64,000 nt of DNA, taken from the NCBI GenBank assembly GCA_946122785.1, contig CAMGYJ010000011.1:12586001-12650000 (forward strand). The letters are read 5' to 3'. This document shows, piece by piece, positions 22,103 through 33,862 of this stretch. Made by a program: the position numbers and the translations under genes. Below the pieces are notes generated by a model. The model worked only from the letters and a program-made list of their open reading frames with translations, was not told where the DNA came from and ran no database searches. This DNA is from Linum tenue. Taxonomy: Eukaryota; Streptophyta; Magnoliopsida; Malpighiales; Linaceae. How positions within the stretch are numbered: the stretch's first letter is position 1; every line of letters begins with the position of its first letter.

Positions 22103-22749
22103 CTTCAAATCCTCTAACGAGGTACTCTGTTTCTTTTCTTTCTTCATGGCCTAGAGTTCAATGGTGGCCTCAAATCCTTTGCCATCACCTTCATCCCCCA
22201 CAGATTCTCAGCTATGTATCACCTTTCTCTTCTTCTCAGTGTCTCTGTCTTCTTACCTTCACCTCTGTTCTTTTTTTTTTTTTTGCTTTTCCTCTGCTGC
22301 TTTGATTATGCAAAATGACGACTTCCTCCATTACACCATCCTTTGCTGCTCTGTTTGCTGCTGACAAAGCTGGTGGCTTTCGCGCAGCTCAAGCTAAGCT
22401 GCTTTTGCGTCTTCTTCTTCTTGTTGACCTTAGATGTCTTGTTCCTTCTCTCCAGCTATTAGATCAGCAAACCAAAACCCTTCAAAAGCTTCCAATTCCC
22501 CAACGCAAAAATATCTGATAATGATAACTTCTTCTCTGTGTCTTCTTCCTAATTACATTCTACTCCTTGCCTTTCTCTCATTCTAGATTCTCCCTACGTG
22601 TCACTTCCTCTACTTATCCTCTCTTATAATCTCCAAACCTTTTCTTTTCCATTCTTCCACACAATCCTCTCCTACCCCTGCTTTTGTTCCTCTCCTGTCA
22701 GTATTCTATTTCTTTATCTCTACCATACGACAACCATAGCTCCATGTCT
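22103..22749 (+). other. Leader remnant of the copia fragment
   Basis: CT-rich sequence with a 17-base T run near 22270. Short open frames are present but none resembles Gag. Probably the 5' leader and a decayed Gag start. Confidence 0.35.
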
Positions 22750-23152
22750 TGTTAGAAACAAAGTTTCTAACGGTTGTAGAATTGGGGAAATTAGCTAGAC
22801 CAACTAGGGATTGATCAAGCTAGGGATTAGAATTGGGGAGTTTAGGAAGAAGAGAGGGGAAAGGCTGTTGCCAATCAGCCAAGGGAAGAGAGAGAGAAGA
22901 GAGTCGGCGCTAGGGAGAGAGAGAGAGAGAGAGGAAGATTAGGATTTAGGTTTTCTGTAATTGATTGCTTAATGTCAAAATAACACCCTACTGCAGATTA
23001 TATATTCCGCTAATTCCCTAACTGCTACCCATTTAATAAAAAGTCACAACTGACTCCCTACTTATTGCTAAATACCCCAAATAATCCCCCAATTACCAAG
23101 AACCGACAATAATACGAAATAATGAAAAGCTGCAAATTGTTTGTTTCTAACA
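22750..23152 (-). repeat. 3' LTR of a minus-strand gypsy element
   Basis: This 403-base segment has exact 13-base inverted ends TGTTAGAAACAAA and TTTGTTTCTAACA. On the minus strand it is preceded by GGAGGCGGGGA (23153-23163), a good polypurine tract, so it is a 3' LTR. It contains AG-rich runs (22850-22935). No second LTR is seen to the right of the Gag. Confidence 0.7.
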
Positions 23153-23165
23153 TCCCCGCCTCCTT

Positions 23166-24091
23166 GGGAAGCAACCTTGTCCTCAAGGTTGCGGCTTCTC
23201 TTGCTCTGCTCCGGGTTCCTCCGCCATCTCATCCTCCGCCTCATCTTCCCATCGTCCCACCAGGAACATCAAGTCAGGCTTCCCGCATTTGTGACCAAAG
23301 GTGAACCGCTCGTCACAGTTGAAACACTTCCCTTCTCGCCTCTTCTACTCTATCTCTGTGGGAGATAATGTCCTAAATCCCTTGGGTGGTGGCCTCGGTC
23401 CCGCGCGAATGACAGCCGAAGGAGGGCCAGCCGCCGCACCCCCTCCCGAACTAGGACCCGATGCTGCTGCACTCGTTCCGCCGCTCACCCCACTCCCACT
23501 GCCTCCTCCTCCGCTCGGCTTTTGATAGCGGCCTATCACTCCCCGCCAGCTAGCCAGCTCCTCCTCCTTATTACCTGCAAGACGGAAAACAGCTCGAAGT
23601 GAATCGGGCTCAAATACCCGAACCGCTGCTGCAATCTCTGGACGGAGTCCCGCCATGCACAGACCCACCAATGTCTCCTCCGGCACGCCCTTGCACTGGT
23701 TACCCAGTTTGAAGAACTCAGCTCGATACTCCGCCACTGTCCCTATCTGGCGCAGCTTAGCCAACTGCTCCGGGGCCCACCCTTCTGACTTGCCGAACTG
23801 ATACCTCAACTCCTCCTTGAACATCGGCCAAGTAATTAGCGTCCGAGCTTCAGCATAGGTCCGCTCCATCCATTCCCACCACTGCAATGCATCCCCCTCT
23901 AAATAAAAGGACGCCAACTGAGTCTTTCGTTCTTCCCTCGTGGGGTGGTTCTTGAACCACCGTTCCGCAGAATATATCCACAGACCTGCATCCTCCCAGC
24001 CATTGAATTTTGGGAACTCAATGGTAGGAGGTTTAACAAATGCACTCAATACACAACATAGATCATATGCTCGACCAATACCTAAAACCAA
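23166..24091 (-). pseudogene. Gag of minus-strand gypsy element, pol deleted
   Basis: Read right to left, 24091-23345 is open and encodes a retrotransposon Gag domain: PPTIEFPKFNG, DAGLWIYSAERWF, LEGDALQWWEWME, FKEELRYQFGKSE, TVAEYRAEFFKL. A Ser/Gly-rich linker follows, then past one stop the knuckle CFNCDERFTFGHKC (about 23320-23278). Only about 110 bases further comes the polypurine tract and LTR, so protease, polymerase and integrase are all missing. The N-terminus is unclear: the sequence upstream of PPTIEF looks intron-like, with TTGGTTTTAG directly before the first ATG. Confidence 0.8.
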
Positions 24092-25330
24092 TCTGAATAA
24101 TCAATTGATGGAGAGTTCAAACCAAGTCAAACATAAGCTTAAAATAACTTAAGCAAAATACATTACCAGGGTAAGCTGTTCTCGGGTTAGCAAAATGCTA
24201 CAATAACTCTTAAAGCCTTTTTTGCTTGTAGCCAGTATAACTCACTGCAGCAACCACAACCCATCAAGGAACATTCTGAAATCCAACAATGCAAACAATG
24301 CATGCAATCGCAATGCAGAGCAATATGCAGGGTTAAGGAGGACTTTTGATACAGGGGAAGCCCAAAAGAGAGAAGCGATTCGCTGGTGGTAGCTGGAACC
24401 TACCCCGTCGGCAGGAATGAAGAATCGTCGATTGACTGAAAGTGATTTGAGTAGGGAGATGAAGGGAACCCGATTCCCGCAGAGGAAGACACCAATTGGA
24501 ACCTAGTCCTCACCACAATAAAGGAATCGATTAGAGAGGATTGGGAGAGAAGGTATGTCGTGGACAGTAGAGACAGTGCGCCATTCCCCGACGGATAAGA
24601 TAGAAGCAACTTTCCTGCGTGATGGAACTTACCCGTCTGGCAAGGGGATTGACGAATCCTTGCTTCCCAGGCTGGAGTAACAGTCTTCGATGGGAGTGGA
24701 GGAGGTTGGTAGTGTACACGGACGTTGGAGGCAGATGCGGAGACAGTGGAGGCTGATTCCAGTGAGTATGGTCCTTTCATATGCGGGAAGGAAACAGAAA
24801 GAGGGAAGGAGGAGAGTGACGAATCGTGGATTCCCAGGCCGGAGTACCGGGTGTTTGATGGGAGTGGAGAAGGTTGGTTGTGTACACCTGCCTTGGAGGC
24901 AGATGCGGTGAGAATTCCGGCGAGTAGGGTTCTTTCAAATACGGGAAGGAAACATAAAGAGTTGGGAAGGAGAACGGTTGAAGTCGTTGAAAAATGGCAA
25001 AAATCCCGCCTAAATGGGCTGTCAGATCAGCCTCCTAAAATCCCTCTATGAGCAGGAAATTTTGAATGGGGATAGCAGTTTTAAGTTTCAGCTATAAGTG
25101 ATAATGTTGATTTCTTAGCTTAGGGTTAACAAGGATTAGGATTTGTAAACAGGATTTATGGACCAATAAGTGATAATTTTGGAATATAAATATATGTGGA
25201 GCCGGGTAGTTACACGAACTTATTCTCCTTTTTTGAAAATTTTTGTTTTGCAGATTGCCTTTATTATTTCATTATTTGACTTCTGATTTCTAATTAATTA
25301 AGAGTGATATACGTAGCTGTCTTTTGGGAA
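24092..25330. other. Non-coding stretch with a tandem duplication
   Basis: No protein domain recognised. It contains a diverged tandem duplication at 24651-24985. A further related fragment near 24400 shares a CCCGTC..GGCA...GA phrase. Confidence 0.35.
24651..24985. repeat. Diverged tandem duplication, about 167 bases
   Basis: Copies begin at GACGAATCCTTG (24651) and GACGAATCGTGG (24818) and share TTCCCAGGC.GGAGTA, GATGGGAGTGGAG, TTGGAGGCAGATGCGG and CGGGAAGGAAACA in the same order. They differ at many positions, so the duplication is old. Confidence 0.75.
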
Positions 25331-25334
25331 AAAA

Positions 25335-25935
25335 ATCCCAAACTACTAGACTTACAAAAAACAATGAGTAAATACAATATATTAGCCACAACTATTATGA
25401 AGCGGGGAATTATAGTCATAACTATGAAAATTCAAATTATTAGTCATAACTATTGTTGCGGGTTAAGATATGGCTAACTGTCCGTTACTGTTATTGAATT
25501 TTTGACGGAGAAGGCCACGTCATCAGCCACGTCAGAATGCTTTTAATTTATAACTTTAAAACATAAATGTTTAGTTAGTATTACTAACGAAATTGTTAAC
25601 AGATAGTTAGCGTTTGGCTAATAATTTGAATTTCCATAGTTGTGGCTATAATTCCCCACTTCATAATAGTTGTGGCTAATATATTGTATTTACCCAAAAA
25701 CAAATCCCGATATACAACACTTGCACAAAATTTTTAAAATACCATAGTTTGGAGCAGTTCGCTGGTGTTTGTTCACTGAAATAAAAACATAACTAAAAGA
25801 TTTTTTGTGTAACCAGATATGAAATGTAGTTCGCTTGAGACAACAATTAATTGCTCTAAACCCTTATATTTTTAGAATTTTTTTGTATAAGTGTTGTATA
25901 TTGTAAATAATTTTTTGTAAGTCTAATAATTTGTG
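25335..25935. mobile_element. Inverted-repeat element interrupted by a MITE
   Basis: TAGACTTACAAAAAA near 25347 and ATATACAACACTTGCACAAAA near 25712 become contiguous if the inner MITE is removed. Together they match the reverse complement of 25865-25930 (TAGACTTACAAAAAA ... ATATACAACACTTATAC). This is a small palindromic element of about 260 bases into which the MITE jumped. Its exact ends are not resolved. Confidence 0.6.
25365..25696. mobile_element. MITE with about 80-base terminal inverted repeats
   Basis: The left arm starts TGAGTAAATACAATATATTA and the right arm, reverse-complemented, TGGGTAAATACAATATATTA. They stay aligned for about 80 bases with about six mismatches, all transitions. 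The seven bases AAAACAA directly repeat on both sides (25358-25364, 25697-25703). The interior (about 170 bases) is non-coding. The superfamily is not assigned. Confidence 0.8.
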
Positions 25936-28072
25936 ATCTCTTCCATGTTTTTTACTTGTTTCTAATAAAACTATCTTAAATATAATTAAAGTGAGAAGAA
26001 AGTTACTGTAGCATAAGAGATTTGCTAACTTATGCTATCGTTACTTTCCCTAGCTCACAGTCATGAGCCAACTCTTCCTTAGGTCTTCGCGGTGCTAAAT
26101 CATGGAATTTGGATAATCAAGCTTCAACCCATTGTGCCGGTTGAATTAGTGTATTGAGTATTAATGGTTCACTTGCTTTGTAGTTATTTAGTCCGAATAT
26201 ATTAAAAAATACATTTATTGTTCAACACATTTATAAATTGTATAAATTCTCATCTAACATATAGGTAATGTCATATAACATTACACCAAAATAACAATTA
26301 GTATTTGAATCCAACATATACTGAAAATTTAAACACACTCTAACACAATATTGGAATGTTCAACTTAGAATTTCAAAAATAGAATTAGGCAAAGGAAAAA
26401 TTGAAAATGGCACAATTAGCAAATCAATAGGAAACACGACTTCGTGTAACTTCCAACCCGGCACGTGGGGTTGATTTGGAGGATTGCTTCACAACCCTCT
26501 CTTGATTCATATTGATTTGGAGGATTGTTATGGAATTCTAACTATCGTATTTCACATTTTTTTTGTTGATCTCGGTGGAACTAGGGTTTGGATTTAATAA
26601 TGGCGTGCCACAAGGTTTTCTTCCTCGATTCAGATTCTTCTATTTATTCTCACTATTATTTATCGATTCAGATTCTTCTATTTATTCTCACTATTTTTTA
26701 TGATTGATTTGCGGTTAGACCTTCAATTATTTAAAAAGTTTTGATGGATTTAGCAGGTCAAATAGGGAAAGTTGGAAACAGAGGTTTCGCAGAGGGTGAG
26801 AACAACGGGGATGATTGAGAAAGTGTCTCTAGATCCCATTTTCTCTTATGGATATATAATTTTTTGGATATGCTTTTTTTTTTTTTTTTTGCATGGATTA
26901 GTGTATGTTGGAAAGTTCCATAAAACAGTCTTCTATTTTGGTTCCGTTCGATTCCGCTATTTGCTAGATTATGTTGAATTGCGGTTAATTTAAGTTACAG
27001 ACATGTATAGTCTAAGTTTTGTTTATCGATTGATTGGATGTTAGGTGGATTGAAAGAGCAAAGGCTTGGGCATATTATATCCATTAAAGGTTTCCTTGAA
27101 GTCTCCATGTTTGGAACACATCGCTAGGGGGACAAGAGTCTACATTATAATCTATTCTTGCACTGCTTTCTTATAAGTTTTGCTTACAATGGTAGATGCT
27201 TACACATTCCTTTCTTACACCAAAATTAAATTGCACTTCCAAGGTTATAGAGCACGATTGTGGGATGCTTGGTTATAAATTTATCCACATTGTTCTTATT
27301 TGCCACTAGACAGGTATGAGGTCAGTAGTTGATCTTTTGAAATGGTGGAGGCCCTTTACTAGCTACATCGGATACATACATTCTTTTATCGGTATTTTGT
27401 CAGCTAATCATAAGATGTTCGAGCTCCAGACTTCTATCCACGTGATAATGGATAACGACCCCAAGAGAAATCTCAGGCCGCAGCGGAGCTCGACCAATAC
27501 TACCTAGTAACTATAAGATTAGTAAGGAGTCAAATCCTTTGCGGATCATGGTAAAGATTGGAATTGTTGGGTTTAACTTGTATATTAGAATGGATATATA
27601 AAAATTAGCGATGGTAAAGTGTGCGGCCTGATCTAGATCAAATCACAAACACTATCTATGATTTAGGAAGAGGCTGGAATACATATCGAACATTGTATCA
27701 AATATTGAACAGTACATACAAAGAACACACTAATTAGTACAATTCCAAAGTTCCAATTATTGAGCCAGCAAAATGCCAAGTCATATACAAAAAGGTAAAT
27801 AAATACTAAGCATATCAAAGTGACAGAGTACCAAAATACATAAACAAAAAGTCAAGTAAAAAAATTTCAAGGTGGACACGGAAAAGCAAAATGCTGAGAA
27901 AAAAAGGGAGCAAGTATAGTGAAAAAAAATAAACTTGCCGATCTTAATTCGTGGACAAACAGAAGAATCCACCCAAAATAAATAATTCCCCAAATCTCAT
28001 CCGAGTTTTATGTTTTCCCCCATAATTTTATTTATGGGACAACTATTTAAAATCCAAAATTAATAAATTTTA
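25936..28072. other. AT-rich region without recognised genes
   Basis: Contains a perfect or near-perfect 38-base tandem duplication starting CGATTCAGATTCTTC (26626-26663, 26664-26701) and a 16-base T run near 26875. Short open frames occur but none looks like a known protein. Confidence 0.4.
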
Positions 28073-29807
28073 TGTTTGTACCATCTCGCTCGAGGTATCT
28101 ATCTATACATAATATTATAGCAATTCAAAAGTAGTTTGTTGCCACATAAGCATTTGGAGAATTTACAATGTGCCATGGTGGACATTTTTTGTACAAACAA
28201 AAAAGTTAGTTAATGATCAATTAATGTAGCTATATCTATTTTTTATATTATTTTTATTTTAATCATCATTTATGTAGCTATCTCTATCTTCTTTTACTGT
28301 TTTCTTTTTTTATTCAATAATTGTATTTTTCAATATATGTGTGTAGTTGCAGTATACTTATGTCTGGAGAGTGACATATATTGTAATACTTCAAAAAAAA
28401 TATTTGATTAAATCTGATCAATTAATTTTTTTTATTGTTATTAGAACTTAAAGATTAAAATCTAGGTCTTAAATTTATAAATATCATACCTAAAATCAAT
28501 TTAATTATAAAAAAAATCAATGGTCATGATTCGTTAAAATCTATGCAACAAATTACATGCACAATCTTAGGGTTAAGCTCTATGATTTAAATAACTAAGA
28601 CCTAGGGTTCACTCATCAAGGGTTAGGGTATAGTATCATGCCTACAAATCCGGTTAATTCGTGGTCCAGATAGCATTTTCTTACTTAGAGTATAATATCA
28701 TGCTTAGATATTGACCATAGATGTGGCATTTTACCAACAAAATGAAGATATTAGTATAAGTAATGGAATTTTTATCTCAAAACAAACACCAAAGATAAAT
28801 AAATTTTAGCAAATGCATATTTGATAAGTTAGAAAATTATACAACAATGGACCATGTTAAGATTAGAACCCTCGACAGTGTGTGAGTATCGTGGACCGAG
28901 ATTCTAAACCAACATCTAAACAACGACCATGAGTTGAAGGTGAGTCTATATTAAAATTCAGGAATTAACAATTGGTACATATTGTATAAGATATTAAATT
29001 TAGTGTCTTGATAGACAAATATGATCTTACACTAAGACAACAAACTTTCAATTGGGATGACCAAATTTATGTAATATTGAAGTACGTTTATTAAAAAAAT
29101 TCTAACTAAGTTGTCGTCATCTGAGCAACATCATTGGTTGAGAGTTCGTCTAAACTCGAGATTCATTGAATGACATATATTGTATAAGACAAAAAAAAAT
29201 TGAGTATCGTTATTGACAAATCTTGATATAAGATTCTATATTGGACGTGATATATCTTTGTGACATGATTTATGATCAGTGAGTCGAAGCATCATAAGTG
29301 AATGTGCTAAGTATTGAGAATTTTTAATTTATAGACGCACCGCATACTCACAAATGAATACAAATGTAAAAAATTTAGAAGATCCAAAATAGTTTAAACA
29401 TATAGATAAATTGATTAATGTAAATGATAAAATTAAATTCACCGGCCAACGGGCCGGGTAAAAAGCTAGTGAACAATAATGATTGTTGTGTGGGGTTGAC
29501 TCACGATTCGTTCATCTGATCTCGTCCGGAGGGACGGGACCTGTGGAAGAGCCGGGGATGCCCTCGGATTGAGCTCCGACGATCAAGTTAGTATATTGTG
29601 TACAGTGAGAATTGAGAGAACAATATAGAGAGAGATAAAGTGTAGAGAGATAGTGGAAAGTAGAAAGTGAGGAGAGAGCCGAAGTCCCTCCCCTTGGAGG
29701 GTTTCATACCTTTATATACTCGTAGCAGGTTTCGAGCGTCATGCGTTATCGATTGGACGCGCTATTACTTAATCTGTGCGCGGAGTATCTTAGTAACACC
29801 CCCAACA
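28073..29807 (-). repeat. 3' LTR of non-coding element, split by Helitron
   Basis: Without the Helitron it is 362 bases and closely matches 33863-34206, including GATGCCC..CGGATTGA, ACAATATAGAGAGAGA and CTTTATATACTCGTAGC. It has about 20 extra bases around AGAAAGTGAGGAGAGAGCCG that the right copy lacks. Confidence 0.85.
28098..29470 (+). mobile_element. Non-autonomous Helitron
   Basis: The insertion starts TCTATCTATACATAAT and ends GCTAG followed by host T, sitting exactly between host A (28097) and T (29471), the Helitron target. The 3' end has the required hairpin: CCGGCC, loop AACG, GGCCGG (29442-29457), followed after about 9 bases by CTAG. No Rep/helicase is encoded. The interior holds a decayed inverted copy (28440-28690) of the MITE at 36769. 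The host LTR copy at 33863 shows the empty site. Confidence 0.88.
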
Positions 29808-30179
29808 ATTGCCCCCCAAGCTGGTGGTGAGTTTTAACTCATCAGTAGCTTATTATTCATTTATTTTTTTAAATCTTCATCGATAATTTTGGATGGAGCC
29901 CTATGTACCCCAATTGCTCCCCAGCTGGTGGCGCGCTTGGCTGACGCGGTGCCAGCTTCCTGCGTCATGCCCCCCAGTTGGTGTGTTTCATTAGGTCGTT
30001 GAGCACTCTTCTATTGGAATCTCCAAGGCGCTGAGCAATTGCTTGTTTAAAATTTTCAAAGGTATTGAGCACTCTCCTATTGGAGTTCTTCACGTACACA
30101 CAAGTGTGCCCTCTTTCATTGATGCGCTTGTGATAGCCGCACGATTACGTTATGTGGTTACCGCGCACGTTTAGTGCTC

Positions 30180-30690
30180 TTCATTGGAGATAGAGGTAGT
30201 TGAACACTCTTATATTGTAGATTTACCAATGCTCTATCGAAGTCTTATTTGTGTGCTTTCGGTCGAGTCTTACATGAATGGAGGTAGTCGAGTGCTCCCA
30301 TATTGTAGATTCACCAATGCTCTTATCGAAGTCTTATTTGTGTGCTTTCAGTCGAGTCTTACATGAATGGAGGTAGTCGAGCGCTTCCATATTTGTAGAT
30401 TCACCAATGCTCTTATCGAAGTCTTATTTGTGTGCTTTCAGTCGAGTCTTACATGAATGGAGGTAGTCGAGCGCTCCCATATTTGTAGATTTACCAATGC
30501 TCTTATCGGAGTCTTATTTGTGTGCTTTCAGTCGAGTCTTACATGAATGAAGGTAGTCGAGCGCTCCCATATTTGTAGATTTACCAATGCTCTTATCAAA
30601 GTCTTATTTGTGTGCTTTCAGTCGAGTCTTACATGAATGGAGTTAGTCGAGCGCTATCATATTGTAGATTCACCAAGGCGTTGTACGCTC
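30180..30690 (+). repeat. Tandem array, 90-base unit, about five copies
   Basis: GTCGAGTCTTACATGAATG starts at 30262, 30351, 30441, 30531 and 30621. Each unit also has GGTAGTCGAGCGCT, TTGTAGATT.ACCAATGC and CTTATTTGTGTGCTTTC. Copies differ by a few bases. Confidence 0.92.
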
Positions 30691-30719
30691 TCCTCGTCGG
30701 GGTTTATGTACCCTCAGTT

Positions 30720-31110
30720 TGGAGTCTTCAAGGCACCGAGCGCTTGGGGAGGGCATTATATTGACTAGTCGAGGCACGGGCCGTGATTATTATCCCTCAC
30801 CCATTGTAGATTCTTCATGAAGTCTTCAAGGCGTCGAGCGCTTGGCGAGGGCATGGCATTGACTATTCGAGGCACGGGCCGTGATTAGTAGCCCTCACCC
30901 ATTGTAGATTCTTCATGGAGTCTTCAAGGCGTCGAGCGCTTGGTGAGGGCATGACATTGACTAGTCGAGGCACGGGCCGTGATTGTTAGCCCTCACCCAT
31001 TGTAGATTCTTCATGGAGTCTTCAAGGCGTCGAGCTCTTGGTGAGGGCATGGAATTGACTAGTCGAGGCACGGGCCGTGATTATTAGCCCTCACCCATTG
31101 TAGATTCTAT
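30720..31110 (+). repeat. Tandem array, 98-base unit, about four copies
   Basis: GTCGAGCGCTTGG-type starts lie at 30833, 30931 and 31029, with a more diverged first copy near 30736. Each unit holds GAGGCACGGGCCGTGATTA and AGCCCTCACCCATTGTAGAT. Confidence 0.92.
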
Positions 31111-31423
31111 GTGGCGTTTCTAGACGAGGCACGAGTCGTGATCATATGTCGCTTGATTGAGTTTCTCATCTCCCATGTTGTTTGGTGCGTCTTGCGCCTC
31201 ATTAGCGCCATTAATGCTCATGAAAGTAAAATATTTAAAAATTTCATAAAGATAGAAAGATAGAGTACTTAGCTTTATGTTGGCGCAGTGGCGGTAAGAG
31301 TAGTTAAAATGCGATGCTGCGCCTTTGAAGCACAAGGCGCATTTATAGTTTATTGGTAATGTTGCTTGTCCGGCAAAGGAATGACGAGGGTTTGATTCAC
31401 AGAGCTAGCTTTTTTGTAGCTTC

Positions 31424-31713
31424 CTTAGCTATGTAAAAGGCTGATTGAGGTGAAGCGGGCCGGGCATGATTTGCGCTTGTAGCTTACTTAGCTATGTTAA
31501 AGGCTGTTTGAGGTGAAGCGGGTCGGGCATGATTTGCGCTGGTAGTTGTGCAGCTTTTTTGTAGCTTCCTTAGCTATGTTAAAGGCTGATTGAGGTGAAG
31601 CGGGCCGGGCATGATTTGCGCTTGTTGCTTACTTAGCTATGTTAAAGGCTGTTTGAGGTGAAGCGGGTCGGGCATGATTTGCGCTGGTAGTTCTGCAGCG
31701 AAGAAGGTTGTGA
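31424..31713 (+). repeat. Higher-order repeat of 63 + 82 bases, two copies
   Basis: CTTAGCTATG starts at 31424, 31487, 31569 and 31632, alternating 63 and 82 bases apart, so a 145-base dimer is repeated twice. Each monomer has TTGAGGTGAAGCGGG.CGGGCATGATTTGCGCT. The long form adds a GTAGTTGTGCAGC tail. Confidence 0.9.
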
Positions 31714-33843
31714 GGTGGACCCGACACGGGCTGGCGTGCGCGGGAGTGTGCCAGATGGCGGGCTGAGGCTATGGTGCTGAGTCTTTGAGTGGACGTGCGA
31801 CAGGCTGTCTTGCGCGGCAGTGGGCCAGATGGCGCTGACGCGGGCTTAAGTAACGCAGGCCGAATGATGTGTGCACGAGCGTATTTTGAAGGTGCTCGCG
31901 AGGTAGGTGGAGCTGATTCTCGTGAAATGGTGGACACGCCGTGGTTAGTTGTACAGAACATCTCTGTAGCATTCTGGTTTGCGTGCTATACTTGTAAAGT
32001 GGTTGGCACAGGTTCAAGTCACGGCGGAAGCAGGGTTCATTTTTTTTATAGAAAGCCGTGCATATGGGTTGCAGCAGACTAGGCCAGTGAGGCGGATCGG
32101 GCCAAGTTATGCGATTTTGGGGTGGACCGCGAGTTGGGAGAGCGTGGGCTGGATCTGCGGTGCTCTGCATTGATGGGCGGATGACTTGGGCTTGAAGGAG
32201 CTAGCGAAGATAAAAACGAATAGGGTCGCGGGTTGCTTTATGAAAGATCTTCCGCGAGATGGGCTTTGAAGGGCGGTGATGAGTTCAGCACCTGACCGAA
32301 GCAGGGCGGGGGATCAAGTTTGAGGCGGGCCGCGAGTTGGGAGAGCATGGGATAGAGAGGGAAGCATTTTCCGCGGAAAGAGGGCACGCTGGTGGAGAGG
32401 ACGGAGCGTGCGAGCGACTTCAATTTCTCCATCTTCCTTTGTTGGGTCTTCCCCCCCCCCCCCCCCTTTTTATTTGTAGGTTCATCGCTGAATGTAGACC
32501 GACTGCAACGGCGCAGTGACAAGCGCATTGGGCCTTGGTGCTTCCGCTCCCCTTTCTGTCTCTTCCTTCTTTTCTATGGATGGCGCTCTTCCTTCCAATC
32601 TTGAGGTGCAATTCGTCTTTCTCAGCGCCAATCACTGGTCGGCTTTGCATTTTTAGTTTCCTTCTTTTTATTTTTTATTTACCAGGATGGATTAGCGGCA
32701 CTGACAGGGATGATTTGTTGGGCGGCTAACAGGACGCGACAGAGAATAGGGGTTTGTATTCATCGCGATGATTACTGAACCAGGTTCTTCGGGTGGAGGC
32801 TCTGGGCGTCAGCTACTTTGGCGGGTGATACGGCGGCTGTCACCGCGTTGTCGGCAAGGCGGGGAGCGAAGGCAGTGGCGTGAGGAGAATTCAGAGCAGC
32901 TCTTCACCCTAGATTCGCAGTTTTCATCGTTTGCCTTTTTATATTTGGTGCTCTTTAATTTTTTGCGGTCGCCCCCGACGCTTGCATGTTTGTTTCGCCC
33001 GAAGAAGTATCTCTCTTTTCCTAGGTTTCTTCCTCCTTTGTAGATCAGATGGAGAACCCATGAATTATTGGTGGCGCGGCAACCGATCAGAGTGGAACTC
33101 GAGGCGGACAGAGGTTCTGTCCCGCGGAGAGTGTCCACTCGATGACTTTATCCGCCCACCTCGGTATCCGAGTACCTCGAGTTTTGCACCCATATGCTTT
33201 TTCTGACAAAGGATGAAAGTAGCGGTAGCTCGTTTTAGGGGCAAGTTGCAGGACGAAGACGTGACAGCTGACGGCGACTGCGAGGCTTTTCCTTTTCTTG
33301 CCAGAGCTCCGACACCCTCCCGACTCCGGCTAACAAAGTCGTCGAACTCTGGTGAATATATATATTCTCTTTTATTAACTTCATGCTCAACTCCTTTCTG
33401 GGTTCAACTCCATCTTCTTTCCTCTTTTTTTTCCCCAACCAATCAGATCTGTTGTTGCAAGTTTTGATTAATATTTCCTAGCTTCTCTTTTTCATTTGAG
33501 AGCCTTCGGCGGAGACAGCTTCTGGCGGTAGATAACAAAGTTGGTGGAGGCGGCAAGACTGGATTTTTGGGTAGATCTGGTGATGTCGACGAAAACTTTC
33601 ATGCTTTCAGGTTCCCTGGATTTGGTGTTTTCCCCTTGACGCTGTTGCTTCAGTCAAACCCATTTTATATTCCATTTCCCCTTTTTTTCCTGGGTTGATG
33701 ATGACGTTTGTGAGGGGAGAGCACACTGTTCCGATTTGGTAATGTCTTTTTCCTCTGTTTCGTATGCGAGGAGCTCCAACCTCGCGAGGATTCCAATGAT
33801 CCTTCCTTCCCTAGAAATCAAATGATAGAATACGCAAATCATA
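31714..33843 (-). other. Non-coding interior of LTR element
   Basis: GC-rich compared with surroundings, with several overlapping open frames on both strands, none resembling Gag or Pol. It contains a C/G run near 32448-32466. The sequence could be captured host DNA or a very decayed leader-gag region. No function is assigned. Confidence 0.4.
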
Positions 33844-33860
33844 CCCCACAGTGGGCGCCA
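33844..33860 (-). other. Primer-binding site of non-coding LTR element
   Basis: On the minus strand TGGCGCCCACTGTGGGG, two bases inside the LTR end. The TGGCGCC start fits a plant gypsy-type primer site. The cognate tRNA was not determined. Confidence 0.7.
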
Positions 33861-33862
33861 AT

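Noticed and set aside
21775..22305. A 176-codon open frame
   Set aside because: It spans an LTR end and primer-binding site and continues into a poly-T run, so it is not a gene.
30180..31110. CRISPR-like repeat arrays
   Set aside because: Units are 90 and 98 bases repeated end to end with no unique spacers, in a plant retroelement. These are tandem repeats.
31629..33206. Several overlapping open frames of 90-130 codons on both strands
   Set aside because: They lie inside a non-coding LTR element, are GC-driven, include repeat translations and resemble no known protein.
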